In this document: one piece after another, positions 50,439 to 57,909 of the stretch
Layout: each line of letters starts with the position of its first letter
Position numbering within the stretch: position 1 is the first letter of the stretch
NCBI GenBank assembly: GCA_016218665.1
Contig: JACRDI010000008.1
Span: 240,680-304,679, forward strand
Origin: Desulfovibrio sp.
GTDB lineage: Bacteria > Desulfobacterota > Desulfovibrionia > Desulfovibrionales > Desulfovibrionaceae
Length of the DNA: 64,000 bases
Direction of reading: 5' to 3'
Notes under the pieces: generated by a model
What the model was told of the DNA's origin: nothing
Database searches by the model: none
Seen by the model: the letters and a program-made list of their open reading frames with translations, nothing else
Position numbers and translations under genes: made by a program

Positions 50439-51497
50439 CTACATCTTGATGAGCACGCGGCCGGCCTGGCCGGTGCGCACCAGGTCCAGGGCGTCGTTGA
50501 TGTCTTCCAGATCGAACTCGTGGGTCACCAGGCCGTCCAGGCTCACGCGGCCCACCTTCACCAGATCGATGATGCGCGGGATGTCCAGCGCGGGCAGGCA
50601 GGAGCCGCCCTCGGAGCCCTTCAGCACCTTCTTGAAGTGCAGGGGCAGGGTGTAGATGCTGACCTTGTCGCCCTTGGTGGGCACGCCCACGAGGATGGTC
50701 TTGCCGTCGGCGTGGGTCAGCTCGTAGCAGAGCTCGATGATGCGCGCGTTGCCCGTGGTGTCGATGACCACGTCCGCGCCGCCGGGACCGACGATCTTTT
50801 TGATCTCCTCGGCGATGTCGGCCACGTTCTTCGAGTTGAAGGCGTGGGTGGCGCCGAACTTTTTGGCCATCTCGGCCTTCTCGTCGGAGAGGTCCACGCC
50901 GATGACCGGGTTGGCGGCCACCAGGCTGGCGAACTGCACGATGTTGAGCCCCACGCCGCCCACGCCGAAGACCACCACGCTCTGGCCGATCTTCACGTGG
51001 GCGTCGTTGTTGATGACGCCCATGGCCGTGGTCACGGCGCAGCCCAGAAGCGGCACCAGGCGCGGATCGAAGTCCTCGGCCACCGGGGTCATGCGGTTCT
51101 CGCTGATGATGGCGTGGCGGTTGAAGGTGGTGACCCAGCCGGCGTTCACCACCTGCCGACCAGAAGGGGTGGTCCAGTCATACTTGGGCGGGTCGCACTG
51201 CAGGCCGGTGCCCGGGCGCCAGTGCAGGCACACGCGCTGTCCCGGCTTCACGGTCTTCACGCCGGGGCCGATCTCCAGCACCTCGGCCACGGCCTCGTGG
51301 CCGAGCAAATGCGGCAGGAACTTGTCCGGGCCCTTGGCGCCCGCGATCTCGTTCAGCTGCGCGCCGCAGATGCCGGAGTAGAGGATCTTCACCAGCACCT
51401 GGCCGAAGGAAAGTTCCTCCGGCAGGCTGATTTCCGCCACGGCCAGCGGCTTCTTCTGCTCCACCAGGATGGCGGCGGTGGTCTTCTTGATCTGCAT
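50439..51497 (-). CDS. Zinc-dependent medium-chain alcohol dehydrogenase
   Basis: The 352-residue product has the zinc catalytic cysteine and histidine-glutamate in ICGAQLNE (Cys44) and LLGHEAV (His67, Glu68), and a NAD loop VFGVGGVGLN. The four-cysteine structural zinc loop of classical ADHs is absent (HWRPGTGLQCDPPKYDW in its place). Oxidises or reduces a polyol or keto-sugar with NAD(P). The ATG at 51497 follows AAGGAG. Next to a split transketolase and an HldE-like fusion, so a polyol or aldose phosphate is a plausible substrate. Confidence 0.85.
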   Translation of the reverse strand: MQIKKTTAAILVEQKKPLAVAEISLPEELSFGQVLVKILYSGICGAQLNEIAGAKGPDKFLPHLLGHEAVAEVLEIGPGVKTVKPGQRVCLHWRPGTGLQCDPPKYDWTTPSGRQVVNAGWVTTFNRHAIISENRMTPVAEDFDPRLVPLLGCAVTTAMGVINNDAHVKIGQSVVVFGVGGVGLNIVQFASLVAANPVIGVDLSDEKAEMAKKFGATHAFNSKNVADIAEEIKKIVGPGGADVVIDTTGNARIIELCYELTHADGKTILVGVPTKGDKVSIYTLPLHFKKVLKGSEGGSCLPALDIPRIIDLVKVGRVSLDGLVTHEFDLEDINDALDLVRTGQAGRVLIKM

Positions 51498-51511
51498 GCG
51501 GGGCTCCTTGC

Positions 51512-52183
51512 CTACTCGAAGTAGATGAACTCGTAGTCGCCGGTGTAGCCGAAGTGGCGGTACAGCCAGATCCACTCGGCGGTGTCGAAGAAGCTCTCGC
51601 AGGTCAGCGCCCAGCACTGCACGTTGAACAGCTCCTGCTCGTTGCGGTAGCTCTCCAGCATCACGTAGGCCTGCTTGCCCACGCGCTCGATCTCGGCCAG
51701 GGCCGTCTTGAGCTCGAAGATCCGCAGGTTGTGCAGGGTGGCGAGGGAAATGACCAGGTCGAAGTGCTTGTCGCCAAAAGGCAGGGCGTCCTGGGCGCGG
51801 TAGCGGAACAGCGTGGCCTTGGCCTTCACTTCGTCCGTGTTGGAGGCCAGGCCGTGCTCGGAAATGTCGAAGCCCACGATCTCCAGGCCCGGCTCCAGGA
51901 TGAGCATCTCGTGCAGCAAAAAGCCCTTTCCGCAGCCCACGTCGAGCACGCGGCTGCCGGCCTTGAGGCCGTAGGTCTCGATGAGGGCCTTGGCCACCGG
52001 GGCCCAGCGGCCCGGCATGTACTTGTACCCGCCGTAGCCGAAGCGGCGGTCGCCGTCCCAGTAGTCGAACTCATACTCCTTGGCCTTGAGCATGCATTTG
52101 ACCTTCTCGTCCACCATGCGGCCGATGTAGTCGCGCGCGGTGGCCTTGTGCAGCGGGGTGACGAAGTTGCGCAGCTGTCCCAT
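51512..52183 (-). CDS. SAM-dependent methyltransferase
   Basis: 223 residues. Motif I SRVLDVGCGKGFLLHEMLIL, FDISEHG, DALPFGDKHFDLVISLATLH. The N-terminal half contains YDYWDGDRRFGYGGYKYMPG-like residues, as in sugar- or lipid-modifying methyltransferases of LPS clusters. CCGGAGGAC precedes the ATG. Follows the transketolase C-terminal half by 49 bases. Part of the long operon. Confidence 0.85.
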   Translation of the reverse strand: MGQLRNFVTPLHKATARDYIGRMVDEKVKCMLKAKEYEFDYWDGDRRFGYGGYKYMPGRWAPVAKALIETYGLKAGSRVLDVGCGKGFLLHEMLILEPGLEIVGFDISEHGLASNTDEVKAKATLFRYRAQDALPFGDKHFDLVISLATLHNLRIFELKTALAEIERVGKQAYVMLESYRNEQELFNVQCWALTCESFFDTAEWIWLYRHFGYTGDYEFIYFE

Positions 52184-52232
52184 GATTGTCCTCCGGTTCT
52201 GGCGGTGCGTTGCGGGAGATTGTTGTTGTCGC

Positions 52233-53168
52233 TTACGCGAGCAGGGCCTGGGCCGTGCTCACGATGGTTTTGGTGTCGATGCCGTAGCGCGCCATGAGCT
52301 GGTTCTGGGTGCCGTACTTGTCCGGGAACACGTCCGGGATGCCCAGGCGCTTGAAGCGCGGCTGGCGGGCGAAGGGCGTCTCGGCCAGGATCTCGGCCAC
52401 GGCGCTGCCCAGGCCGCCCAGAATGGTGTGCTCCTCCACGCTGATGACGGCCTTGACGCCCCCATCGGGGGACTGGGCCATGTCCAGAAAAAGCTCCGTG
52501 TCGAACGGCTTGATGGTGTGCATGTGCAGAATGCCGCAGGAGACGCCCGTCTCGGCCAGCAGTTTCGCGGCCTCCTTGGCGGGGCCGAGGGTCACGCCCG
52601 TGGCCACGATGAGCACGTCCTTGCCCCGGCTTATTTCCATGCCCTTGCCGAGCACGAAGGGGATGGCCGGGTCGGACACGATGGGGTCGTAGCCCTTGGC
52701 CAGACGGATGTACAGCGGCCCCTGCCAGTCCACGGTCTGGGGCATCAGGCGCTCCATCTCCTCGGCGTCGGCCACGGCCACGATGGCCATGTTCGGCAGG
52801 GCGCGCATGATGGCGATGTCCTCGATGGCCAAGTGCGTGGAGCCCAGCGGCGCGTAGACCATGCCGCCGCCGTTGCCGATGAGCCGCACGTTGGCCTTGT
52901 GCAGGCACAGGTCCAGCGCCACCTGCTCAAAGCTGCGCCGCGTGAGGAAGGTGGCGATGGTGTTCACGTAGACGATGCGCCCGTCAAAGGCCAGCCCCGC
53001 GGCCATGCCGATGGCGTGGGCCTCGTTGATGCCTTCCATGATGAAGCGCTCGGGCAGCTCCTCGCGGAACTGCTTCAGGGTGCCGAAGCCCAGGTCCGAG
53101 CCCAGGAACACGATGCGTTCGTCGGCCTTGGCCAGCTTGTGGACCATGTTCAGACATCTGCCGCGCAT
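52233..53168 (-). CDS. Transketolase C-terminal half (pyrimidine and C domains)
   Basis: 311 residues. IMEGINEAHAIGMAAGLAFDG includes the glutamate that activates TPP; then YVNTIATFLTRRSFEQ, RLIGNGGGMVYAPLGSTH, and ILHMHTIKPFDTE. With the N-terminal half from the gene upstream it makes a split transketolase that moves two-carbon units between sugar phosphates. Its ATG directly follows the stop of the N-terminal half and has AAGGAGGG. Such split pairs in LPS clusters are thought to make branched-chain or unusual ketoses. Confidence 0.9.
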   Translation of the reverse strand: MRGRCLNMVHKLAKADERIVFLGSDLGFGTLKQFREELPERFIMEGINEAHAIGMAAGLAFDGRIVYVNTIATFLTRRSFEQVALDLCLHKANVRLIGNGGGMVYAPLGSTHLAIEDIAIMRALPNMAIVAVADAEEMERLMPQTVDWQGPLYIRLAKGYDPIVSDPAIPFVLGKGMEISRGKDVLIVATGVTLGPAKEAAKLLAETGVSCGILHMHTIKPFDTELFLDMAQSPDGGVKAVISVEEHTILGGLGSAVAEILAETPFARQPRFKRLGIPDVFPDKYGTQNQLMARYGIDTKTIVSTAQALLA

Positions 53169-54032
53169 CTACGCACCCTCCTTTTCCGTGGAAAAGGCCG
53201 CGTAAAGCCCGGCCATGTCCTCGTCCGTGAACTTGCTCTTGTGGTGCCAGGAAAGGTTGTTCTCCGCCGGGGCGTAGCCCTTGCCCTTCACCGTGTGGCA
53301 GATGATGCACGTCGGTTTGCCCGGTTCTATCGGCGAACCGCCGAAGGCGGCGCGCAGGGCGCACAGGTCGTGGCCGTCCACCTCGCGCACGGCGAAGCCG
53401 AAGGCCCGCCATTTGTCGGCCAGGGGCTCCAGGTTCTGCACCTCGAAGGTCGTGTCGTAGGACTGCTGCTTGTTGTAGTCCACGATGGCCACAAGGTTGT
53501 CCAGCCCGCGGTTGCCGGCGGAGAGCGCCGCCTCCCACACGCTGCCCTCGTTGATCTCGCCGTCGCCCATGGCCACGAACACGCGGCTGTCGCGCCGGTC
53601 CATGCGGGCCGAGACGGCCATGCCCACGCCGATGGACAGCCCGTGCCCCAGGGCCCCGGTGCTGGCCTCCACCCCGGGCACCTTGCCCGCCTCCGGGTGG
53701 CCGCCCAGAATGCCGTCGTAGGCGCAGAAGCGGCACAGCTCGTCCGCCGGGAAGAAACCCTTGTCCGCCAGCACCACATAGAGCGCCAGGCAGCCGTGGC
53801 CCTTGCTCAAAATGAAGCGGTCGCGCTTCGGGTCCGCGGGGTTTTTCGGGTCGATGCGCAGGATGTCGTCGTAGAGCACGAGCACGATCTCCATGAGCGA
53901 GAAGGTGCTGCCCACGTGGCCGCGCCGGGAATGTTCAAAGATGTCCACCACGTCCTGGCGCAGCTTCTTGCCGCGCGCATCGAGCGGCGTCAGCCCGCCG
54001 GGCTGGGTATCAACGCAGACAGTCTGCCGCAT
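53169..54032 (-). CDS. Transketolase N-terminal half (TPP pyrophosphate domain)
   Basis: 287 residues. SRRGHVGSTFSLMEIVLVLY, FILSKGHGCLALYVVLADKG, the TPP motif GDGEINEGSVWEAALSAGNR, and VDYNKQQ. It needs the adjacent C-terminal half to work. GAGG lies seven bases before the ATG at 54032, which overlaps the HAD-APH gene by 23 bases. The pair is small and separate from the 660-residue house-keeping transketolase, so a special glycan role is inferred. Confidence 0.92.
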   Translation of the reverse strand: MRQTVCVDTQPGGLTPLDARGKKLRQDVVDIFEHSRRGHVGSTFSLMEIVLVLYDDILRIDPKNPADPKRDRFILSKGHGCLALYVVLADKGFFPADELCRFCAYDGILGGHPEAGKVPGVEASTGALGHGLSIGVGMAVSARMDRRDSRVFVAMGDGEINEGSVWEAALSAGNRGLDNLVAIVDYNKQQSYDTTFEVQNLEPLADKWRAFGFAVREVDGHDLCALRAAFGGSPIEPGKPTCIICHTVKGKGYAPAENNLSWHHKSKFTDEDMAGLYAAFSTEKEGA

Positions 54033-55746
54033 GGGTCGTCCTCGCTTTGTTGAGCATGGCGCGGGCCTTGGCCAGCTGGGCTTCGCGCCGGGCGCGCGCG
54101 TCGTCGGCCGCGCACGCCGCGCCGGCCGCGAACACCCGCCGGGCGTCGGCCCCGCGCAGAAATTCGTTCAGCAGGATGAGGCACCACTTGATTGCGTAGA
54201 GGGGATACACCGTAGCCGCGCGCCTGGGCAAGCCGCAATCCGCCCCGGCGAAGCGGGACAGGAAACCGCTGGCGAAGCGCTGGCGCAGATCCTGCGGCAA
54301 GTCCATGGCCGGGTGCAGCAGGAAATCGCACAGGGTCTTGGCCGGGTCGTCCCAGCCGAAATACTCGAAGTCCACGAAACAGAGGCCCGCCTCGGAACGC
54401 AGGGCGTTGTGCAGGCCGAAGTCCGAGGGCGAAAGCGTGCGGCAGCGCTGCGGCAGCTCCTGCGCCGGGTCGCCCAGCTGCGCCGCCCGCGTCAGGCTTG
54501 TGTCCAGAAGGGGGATGAGCTCCGCTGCGAGGAACTGCGACAGCTCCGCGCCCAGGCAGGCCTCCCGGGGCACGTCCTGCAGCGCGTCCAGCCGGGCGCG
54601 CAGGTTGGTCGCCAGGGCGGACAGGGAGAAACAGGCCTCCGAGGCGGGCGGAATCCGCTCCGCCACATCGGCCGCCAGGTTGCAGGAAAGCCCGCGCAGG
54701 GCGTCCAGGAATTCCAGGCAGGCGTCCATGTCGCCTTGCGTGGCCGGGGTGGTGCTGGCCTGCGCGCCGGAAAGAAAAGAATACAGCGCCAGGCCCTGGC
54801 CGGGCTCCTGGGCCACGGGCCGCGCCACGAAAGGCGCCAGGCGCGCATCGGCCGACAACAGCGCCAGCGCCCGCCATTCCGCGCCCAGGCGGTCGCGCGG
54901 ATCGTCCTGGTGCTGGTGGTAGTGCTTGCCCGCGAACACGCGCCCGCTGGCCGTCTGCACGCGGTACACGCGGGAATTGCGGCCGCCGTAGATGCGCTGG
55001 CAGGAGGCGATGGCCTCATCGGCCAGGGCGGCGAAGTCCGGGCCCTGGTCCTGACCTTCACTGGCGGCAGGCGCAAGGCCTTCCAGCAGGGCGTCGGCCA
55101 CCTCGGCCCAGGTGCCCAGGCGCGTCACGCCGGGCTGCGCCGCCGCATCGTCCGCCGGGTCGAACAGAATGCGCGCGACGCCCGCCGGGAACGTCGGCTC
55201 GGCAAAGGTCTCCTCCAGGTCGTCCACGAAGCGCGTGCAGCCGAGCGCGGCGATGCGCGCCACCTTGGCCTCGCGCGTGGGTTCGAAGAACACGTGGCCG
55301 GGGTGCAACCCCGTGCCCGGTTCGAAAAACCCCTTGGCCGAGAGGAAGTCCATGGCCGCCTGGTGGAAGTCGGCCCCATCGGAGTAGTTGTTGGCCTGGC
55401 GCGTCTTGTGGCTCACTATGTACAGGGAGAACCGGGCCCCGGCCGCGCGCAGGGCGCGCACGCGCTCCAGAAATTCCGCCACGCCGGGCATGAGCCGCGC
55501 GCGGGGCATGTGCGCGCCGTAGATGAGGGCCTGGAGCTTGCGCCACTCCTGCTCGCCGTGTTCGCCCTTGGCGCGTAAGCAGTCGCGCAGGGCGCGTTTG
55601 CCCAGGAAAAGAGAAGAGCCCGGCGGGGCCGGAGGGGGCAGATACCCCTCCGACACCGCCAGGTCGCAGAGCAGTTCGTCGTAGCCGACGAGAGTGTTGT
55701 CCAGGTCGAGCCCGATGACCGGGCCGAAGGAATCGGGCATGGCCAT
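54010..55746 (-). CDS. HAD phosphatase fused to an APH-type phosphotransferase
   Basis: 578 residues. The N-terminal half is a HAD hydrolase: GLDLDNTLVGYDE with the nucleophile Asp in DLDNTLV (14-20), a conserved Ser/Thr region (LYIVSHKTRQ) and FVDDLEETF. The second half, from about residue 240, is an APH/choline kinase-like fold: RIYGGRNSRVYRV (nucleotide start), FAGKHYHQ, then SPSDFGLHNAL and FVDFEYFGWDDPAKTL where the catalytic HxD is SDxGLHN. The two activities could trim and re-phosphorylate a sugar or polyol. Start at 55746 or two codons later. No strong ribosome site. Confidence 0.8.
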   Translation of the reverse strand: MAMPDSFGPVIGLDLDNTLVGYDELLCDLAVSEGYLPPPAPPGSSLFLGKRALRDCLRAKGEHGEQEWRKLQALIYGAHMPRARLMPGVAEFLERVRALRAAGARFSLYIVSHKTRQANNYSDGADFHQAAMDFLSAKGFFEPGTGLHPGHVFFEPTREAKVARIAALGCTRFVDDLEETFAEPTFPAGVARILFDPADDAAAQPGVTRLGTWAEVADALLEGLAPAASEGQDQGPDFAALADEAIASCQRIYGGRNSRVYRVQTASGRVFAGKHYHQHQDDPRDRLGAEWRALALLSADARLAPFVARPVAQEPGQGLALYSFLSGAQASTTPATQGDMDACLEFLDALRGLSCNLAADVAERIPPASEACFSLSALATNLRARLDALQDVPREACLGAELSQFLAAELIPLLDTSLTRAAQLGDPAQELPQRCRTLSPSDFGLHNALRSEAGLCFVDFEYFGWDDPAKTLCDFLLHPAMDLPQDLRQRFASGFLSRFAGADCGLPRRAATVYPLYAIKWCLILLNEFLRGADARRVFAAGAACAADDARARREAQLAKARAMLNKARTTHAADCLR

Positions 55747-55759
55747 CAGATCCAGGGGG

Positions 55760-56758
55760 TTACTTCAGCTTGATGGCCTGCATGAGCTTCACGTTGTAGT
55801 AGCTGATGTCGTCGAAGCTGTTGGGCAGCTTGCCCGCCTCGAAGGCCTTCTTCAGGTCCAGGATGGCCTCCTGGATGGTGTGCTTGGGCTCGAAGCCCAG
55901 CTCTTCCTTAATCTTGCGGCTGGAAACGTGGTAGCTGCGGTTGTCGTTGGTCGGCGTGGTGGTGATGGGAATGTTTCCGCCCAGGGTCTCGCTCACCATC
56001 TGGGCGATCTCCTTCACCTTGTAGTTCTCGTAGCCCACGTTGTAGATCTTCTTCTGGATCTTCTTCGGGTCCTGCTTCAACATGAACAGGTACACCTCGC
56101 ACATGTCCTCGATGTGCAGGTTCGGGCGCTTCTGCTCGCCGCCGAACACCGTGATCTGGCCCTTGTTGATGGCGTGGTTCGTCAGGATGTTCACCGTGAG
56201 GTCCAGGCGCATGCGCGGAGAGTAGCCGCACACCGTGCTGGGACGGATGGTGGTGACGGTGAAGTCGTCCGTGGCCGCGGCGTTCAGGTATTCCTCGCAC
56301 ATGGCCTTGAACTTGGAGTAGTCGGTCAGCGGCTCAAGCGGCAGGTCCTCGGTGACCTCGGGATCGTCCTTCAGCCCGTACACGCTGGAGCTGGAAGCGT
56401 AGATGAAGCGCTTCACGCCGTTTTTCTTGGAAATGTCCACCAGGGGCAGGAAGGCGTCGTAGTTGATGGAACGGCCCAGGTTCGGGTCAAGCTCGTAGCT
56501 CGGGTCATTGCTGATGCAGGCCAGGTGGATCACCGCGTCGCAGCCGGGCAGGTGCTTTTCCAAAAGGCTCACGTCGCGCAGGTCGCCCTTGATCTCGGTC
56601 AGCTTGGGGTCGCCCTTGCCGCCCAGAATGACGTCGTCGCCGTAAAGATAGAGATCCAGCACCTTCACGGCGTAGCCCGCGTCCAGAAGCTTGGGAACGA
56701 GCAGCGCGCCCACATAGCCTGCGCCGCCAGTGACGAAAACGGTTTTGATGTCGCTCAT
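55760..56758 (-). CDS. NAD-dependent nucleotide-sugar epimerase/dehydratase
   Basis: 332 residues. TVFVTGGAGYVGALLVPKLL (glycine loop), [32 protein letters not shown] where Tyr and Lys are the active-site pair, IRPSTVCGYSPRMRLDL and LHIEDMCEVYLFM. The residues SPRMRLD and the conserved RSYHVSSRKI place it near the SDR branch that uses NDP-sugars in LPS clusters (often annotated as NAD-dependent epimerase). AGGA lies eight bases before the ATG. A 170-bp gap upstream separates it from the DHS-like gene, possibly holding its own promoter. Confidence 0.88.
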   Translation of the reverse strand: MSDIKTVFVTGGAGYVGALLVPKLLDAGYAVKVLDLYLYGDDVILGGKGDPKLTEIKGDLRDVSLLEKHLPGCDAVIHLACISNDPSYELDPNLGRSINYDAFLPLVDISKKNGVKRFIYASSSSVYGLKDDPEVTEDLPLEPLTDYSKFKAMCEEYLNAAATDDFTVTTIRPSTVCGYSPRMRLDLTVNILTNHAINKGQITVFGGEQKRPNLHIEDMCEVYLFMLKQDPKKIQKKIYNVGYENYKVKEIAQMVSETLGGNIPITTTPTNDNRSYHVSSRKIKEELGFEPKHTIQEAILDLKKAFEAGKLPNSFDDISYYNVKLMQAIKLK

Positions 56759-56782
56759 GGTGTCTGTCCTGTGCTGATGTTT

Positions 56783-56816
56783 GGCCTGTTCAGATGGTCG
56801 GCCTGTTCAGATGCTT
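56783..56816 (-). repeat. Tandem 17-bp direct repeat upstream of the epimerase gene
   Basis: GGCCTGTTCAGATG occurs at 56783-56796 and again at 56800-56813, a 17-bp period. It sits 25 bases before the epimerase ATG. Could be a regulatory site or a small duplication. Confidence 0.6.
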
Positions 56817-56928
56817 GAGGCCGGAACGCCTCCGGCCAGGTTCACGCTGGGCTTCGGGGGAACGTCGAATTTGTGCAAAGACTAGTCCAGTACACGGCCG
56901 AACGCAACTCGGCACGGCTTTTCCCGCC

Positions 56929-57903
56929 TCAAATCCGGCCAAGGGCGGTCCAAAGCTCCGGCACGCTCTCGTCGTGCCGGGCGCGGCAGTAGAAGCTCTC
57001 CCCGCCATCGGCCACGGTGCGCGCAAGCATGGTCTTCCACGGACGGAAATAATAGGCCGCGCTGCCCCGGGGAGCCTCGGCGCGCGTGTCCTCGGGCAGG
57101 TCGTGCAGGTCGCACACCAGCGAGGTGAAATGGCGGACCTCGCGGCCCTCCTGCGCGGCCACGTTGCGCACCATGGCCAGGGCCTTCAGGTACACCTCCG
57201 GGGCCATCACCGCGCTGCCGAAGTTCATCACCACCCCGCCCTCAAGCTTCTCCAGCCCGGCGGCGTAGATGAGGAAATCGCGGTGGCTGGCCGCGCCGAA
57301 GGCCGCGCCGTCGAAGTTCGGGTGCTGGTGGATGATGTCCTGGCCGATGGAGATGTGCGCGGTGACCGGCACGCCCAGCTCGTAGGCCGCGGCCACCAGG
57401 GAAAGATCCTTGTGCGGGTAGCCGCCCCCCGCGAGCTCCCGGCCCAGGCTCTCGCCCAGGCCCAGGCCCTGTGCGTTGCCGCGCGCCACGATGTCGTTGA
57501 TGCGCCCGGTCTCCGTCCACAGCCCGAACTGGCCGTCCTTGATGTACCGGGCCACGCTCTCCGTGGTGGCGCCCAGAAGCGCCAGCTCGAAGTCGTGGAT
57601 CAGGCAGGCCCCGTTCACCGCGATCTGGCTGATGAAGCCCCGGCGCAGCATGTCGATGAGATAGGGCTGGACGCCGCTTCTCAGCACGTGCGCGCCCATC
57701 ATCAGCACCCGGGCCGAGCCCGACCGCCTGGCCGAGACAAGGCGCTCGGCCACGGCCGCCAGGGCCGGGCGCACGCTGGCCGCGGGCGTCGGCGGGCTTT
57801 TGGCCGGGCAGGCGGCCAGGGCGAAGTTCAGGTCGTGGCTGCGCTGCGCCACGGGCAAAAGCCGCAGGCGGCTTACGTCGAACAGGCGGTGGCGCGTACC
57901 CAT
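56929..57903 (-). CDS. Deoxyhypusine-synthase-like protein of unknown function
   Basis: 324 residues. The core RVLMMGAHVLRSGVQPYLID, MLRRGFISQIAVNGACLIHD matches the deoxyhypusine-synthase layout (GLAGALVPAGMREII, TGANLVHD), a Rossmann-type NAD-binding fold, and later HPNFDGAAFGAASHRDFLIY and VVMNFGSAVMAPEVYLKAL are highly patterned. Bacteria have no eIF5A, so a different NAD-dependent reaction is expected. It starts seven bases after the reversed HldE fusion gene ends, so they are almost certainly coexpressed. Family assignment is my inference from motif similarity. Confidence 0.7.
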   Translation of the reverse strand: MGTRHRLFDVSRLRLLPVAQRSHDLNFALAACPAKSPPTPAASVRPALAAVAERLVSARRSGSARVLMMGAHVLRSGVQPYLIDMLRRGFISQIAVNGACLIHDFELALLGATTESVARYIKDGQFGLWTETGRINDIVARGNAQGLGLGESLGRELAGGGYPHKDLSLVAAAYELGVPVTAHISIGQDIIHQHPNFDGAAFGAASHRDFLIYAAGLEKLEGGVVMNFGSAVMAPEVYLKALAMVRNVAAQEGREVRHFTSLVCDLHDLPEDTRAEAPRGSAAYYFRPWKTMLARTVADGGESFYCRARHDESVPELWTALGRI

Positions 57904-57909
57904 GGCGGC

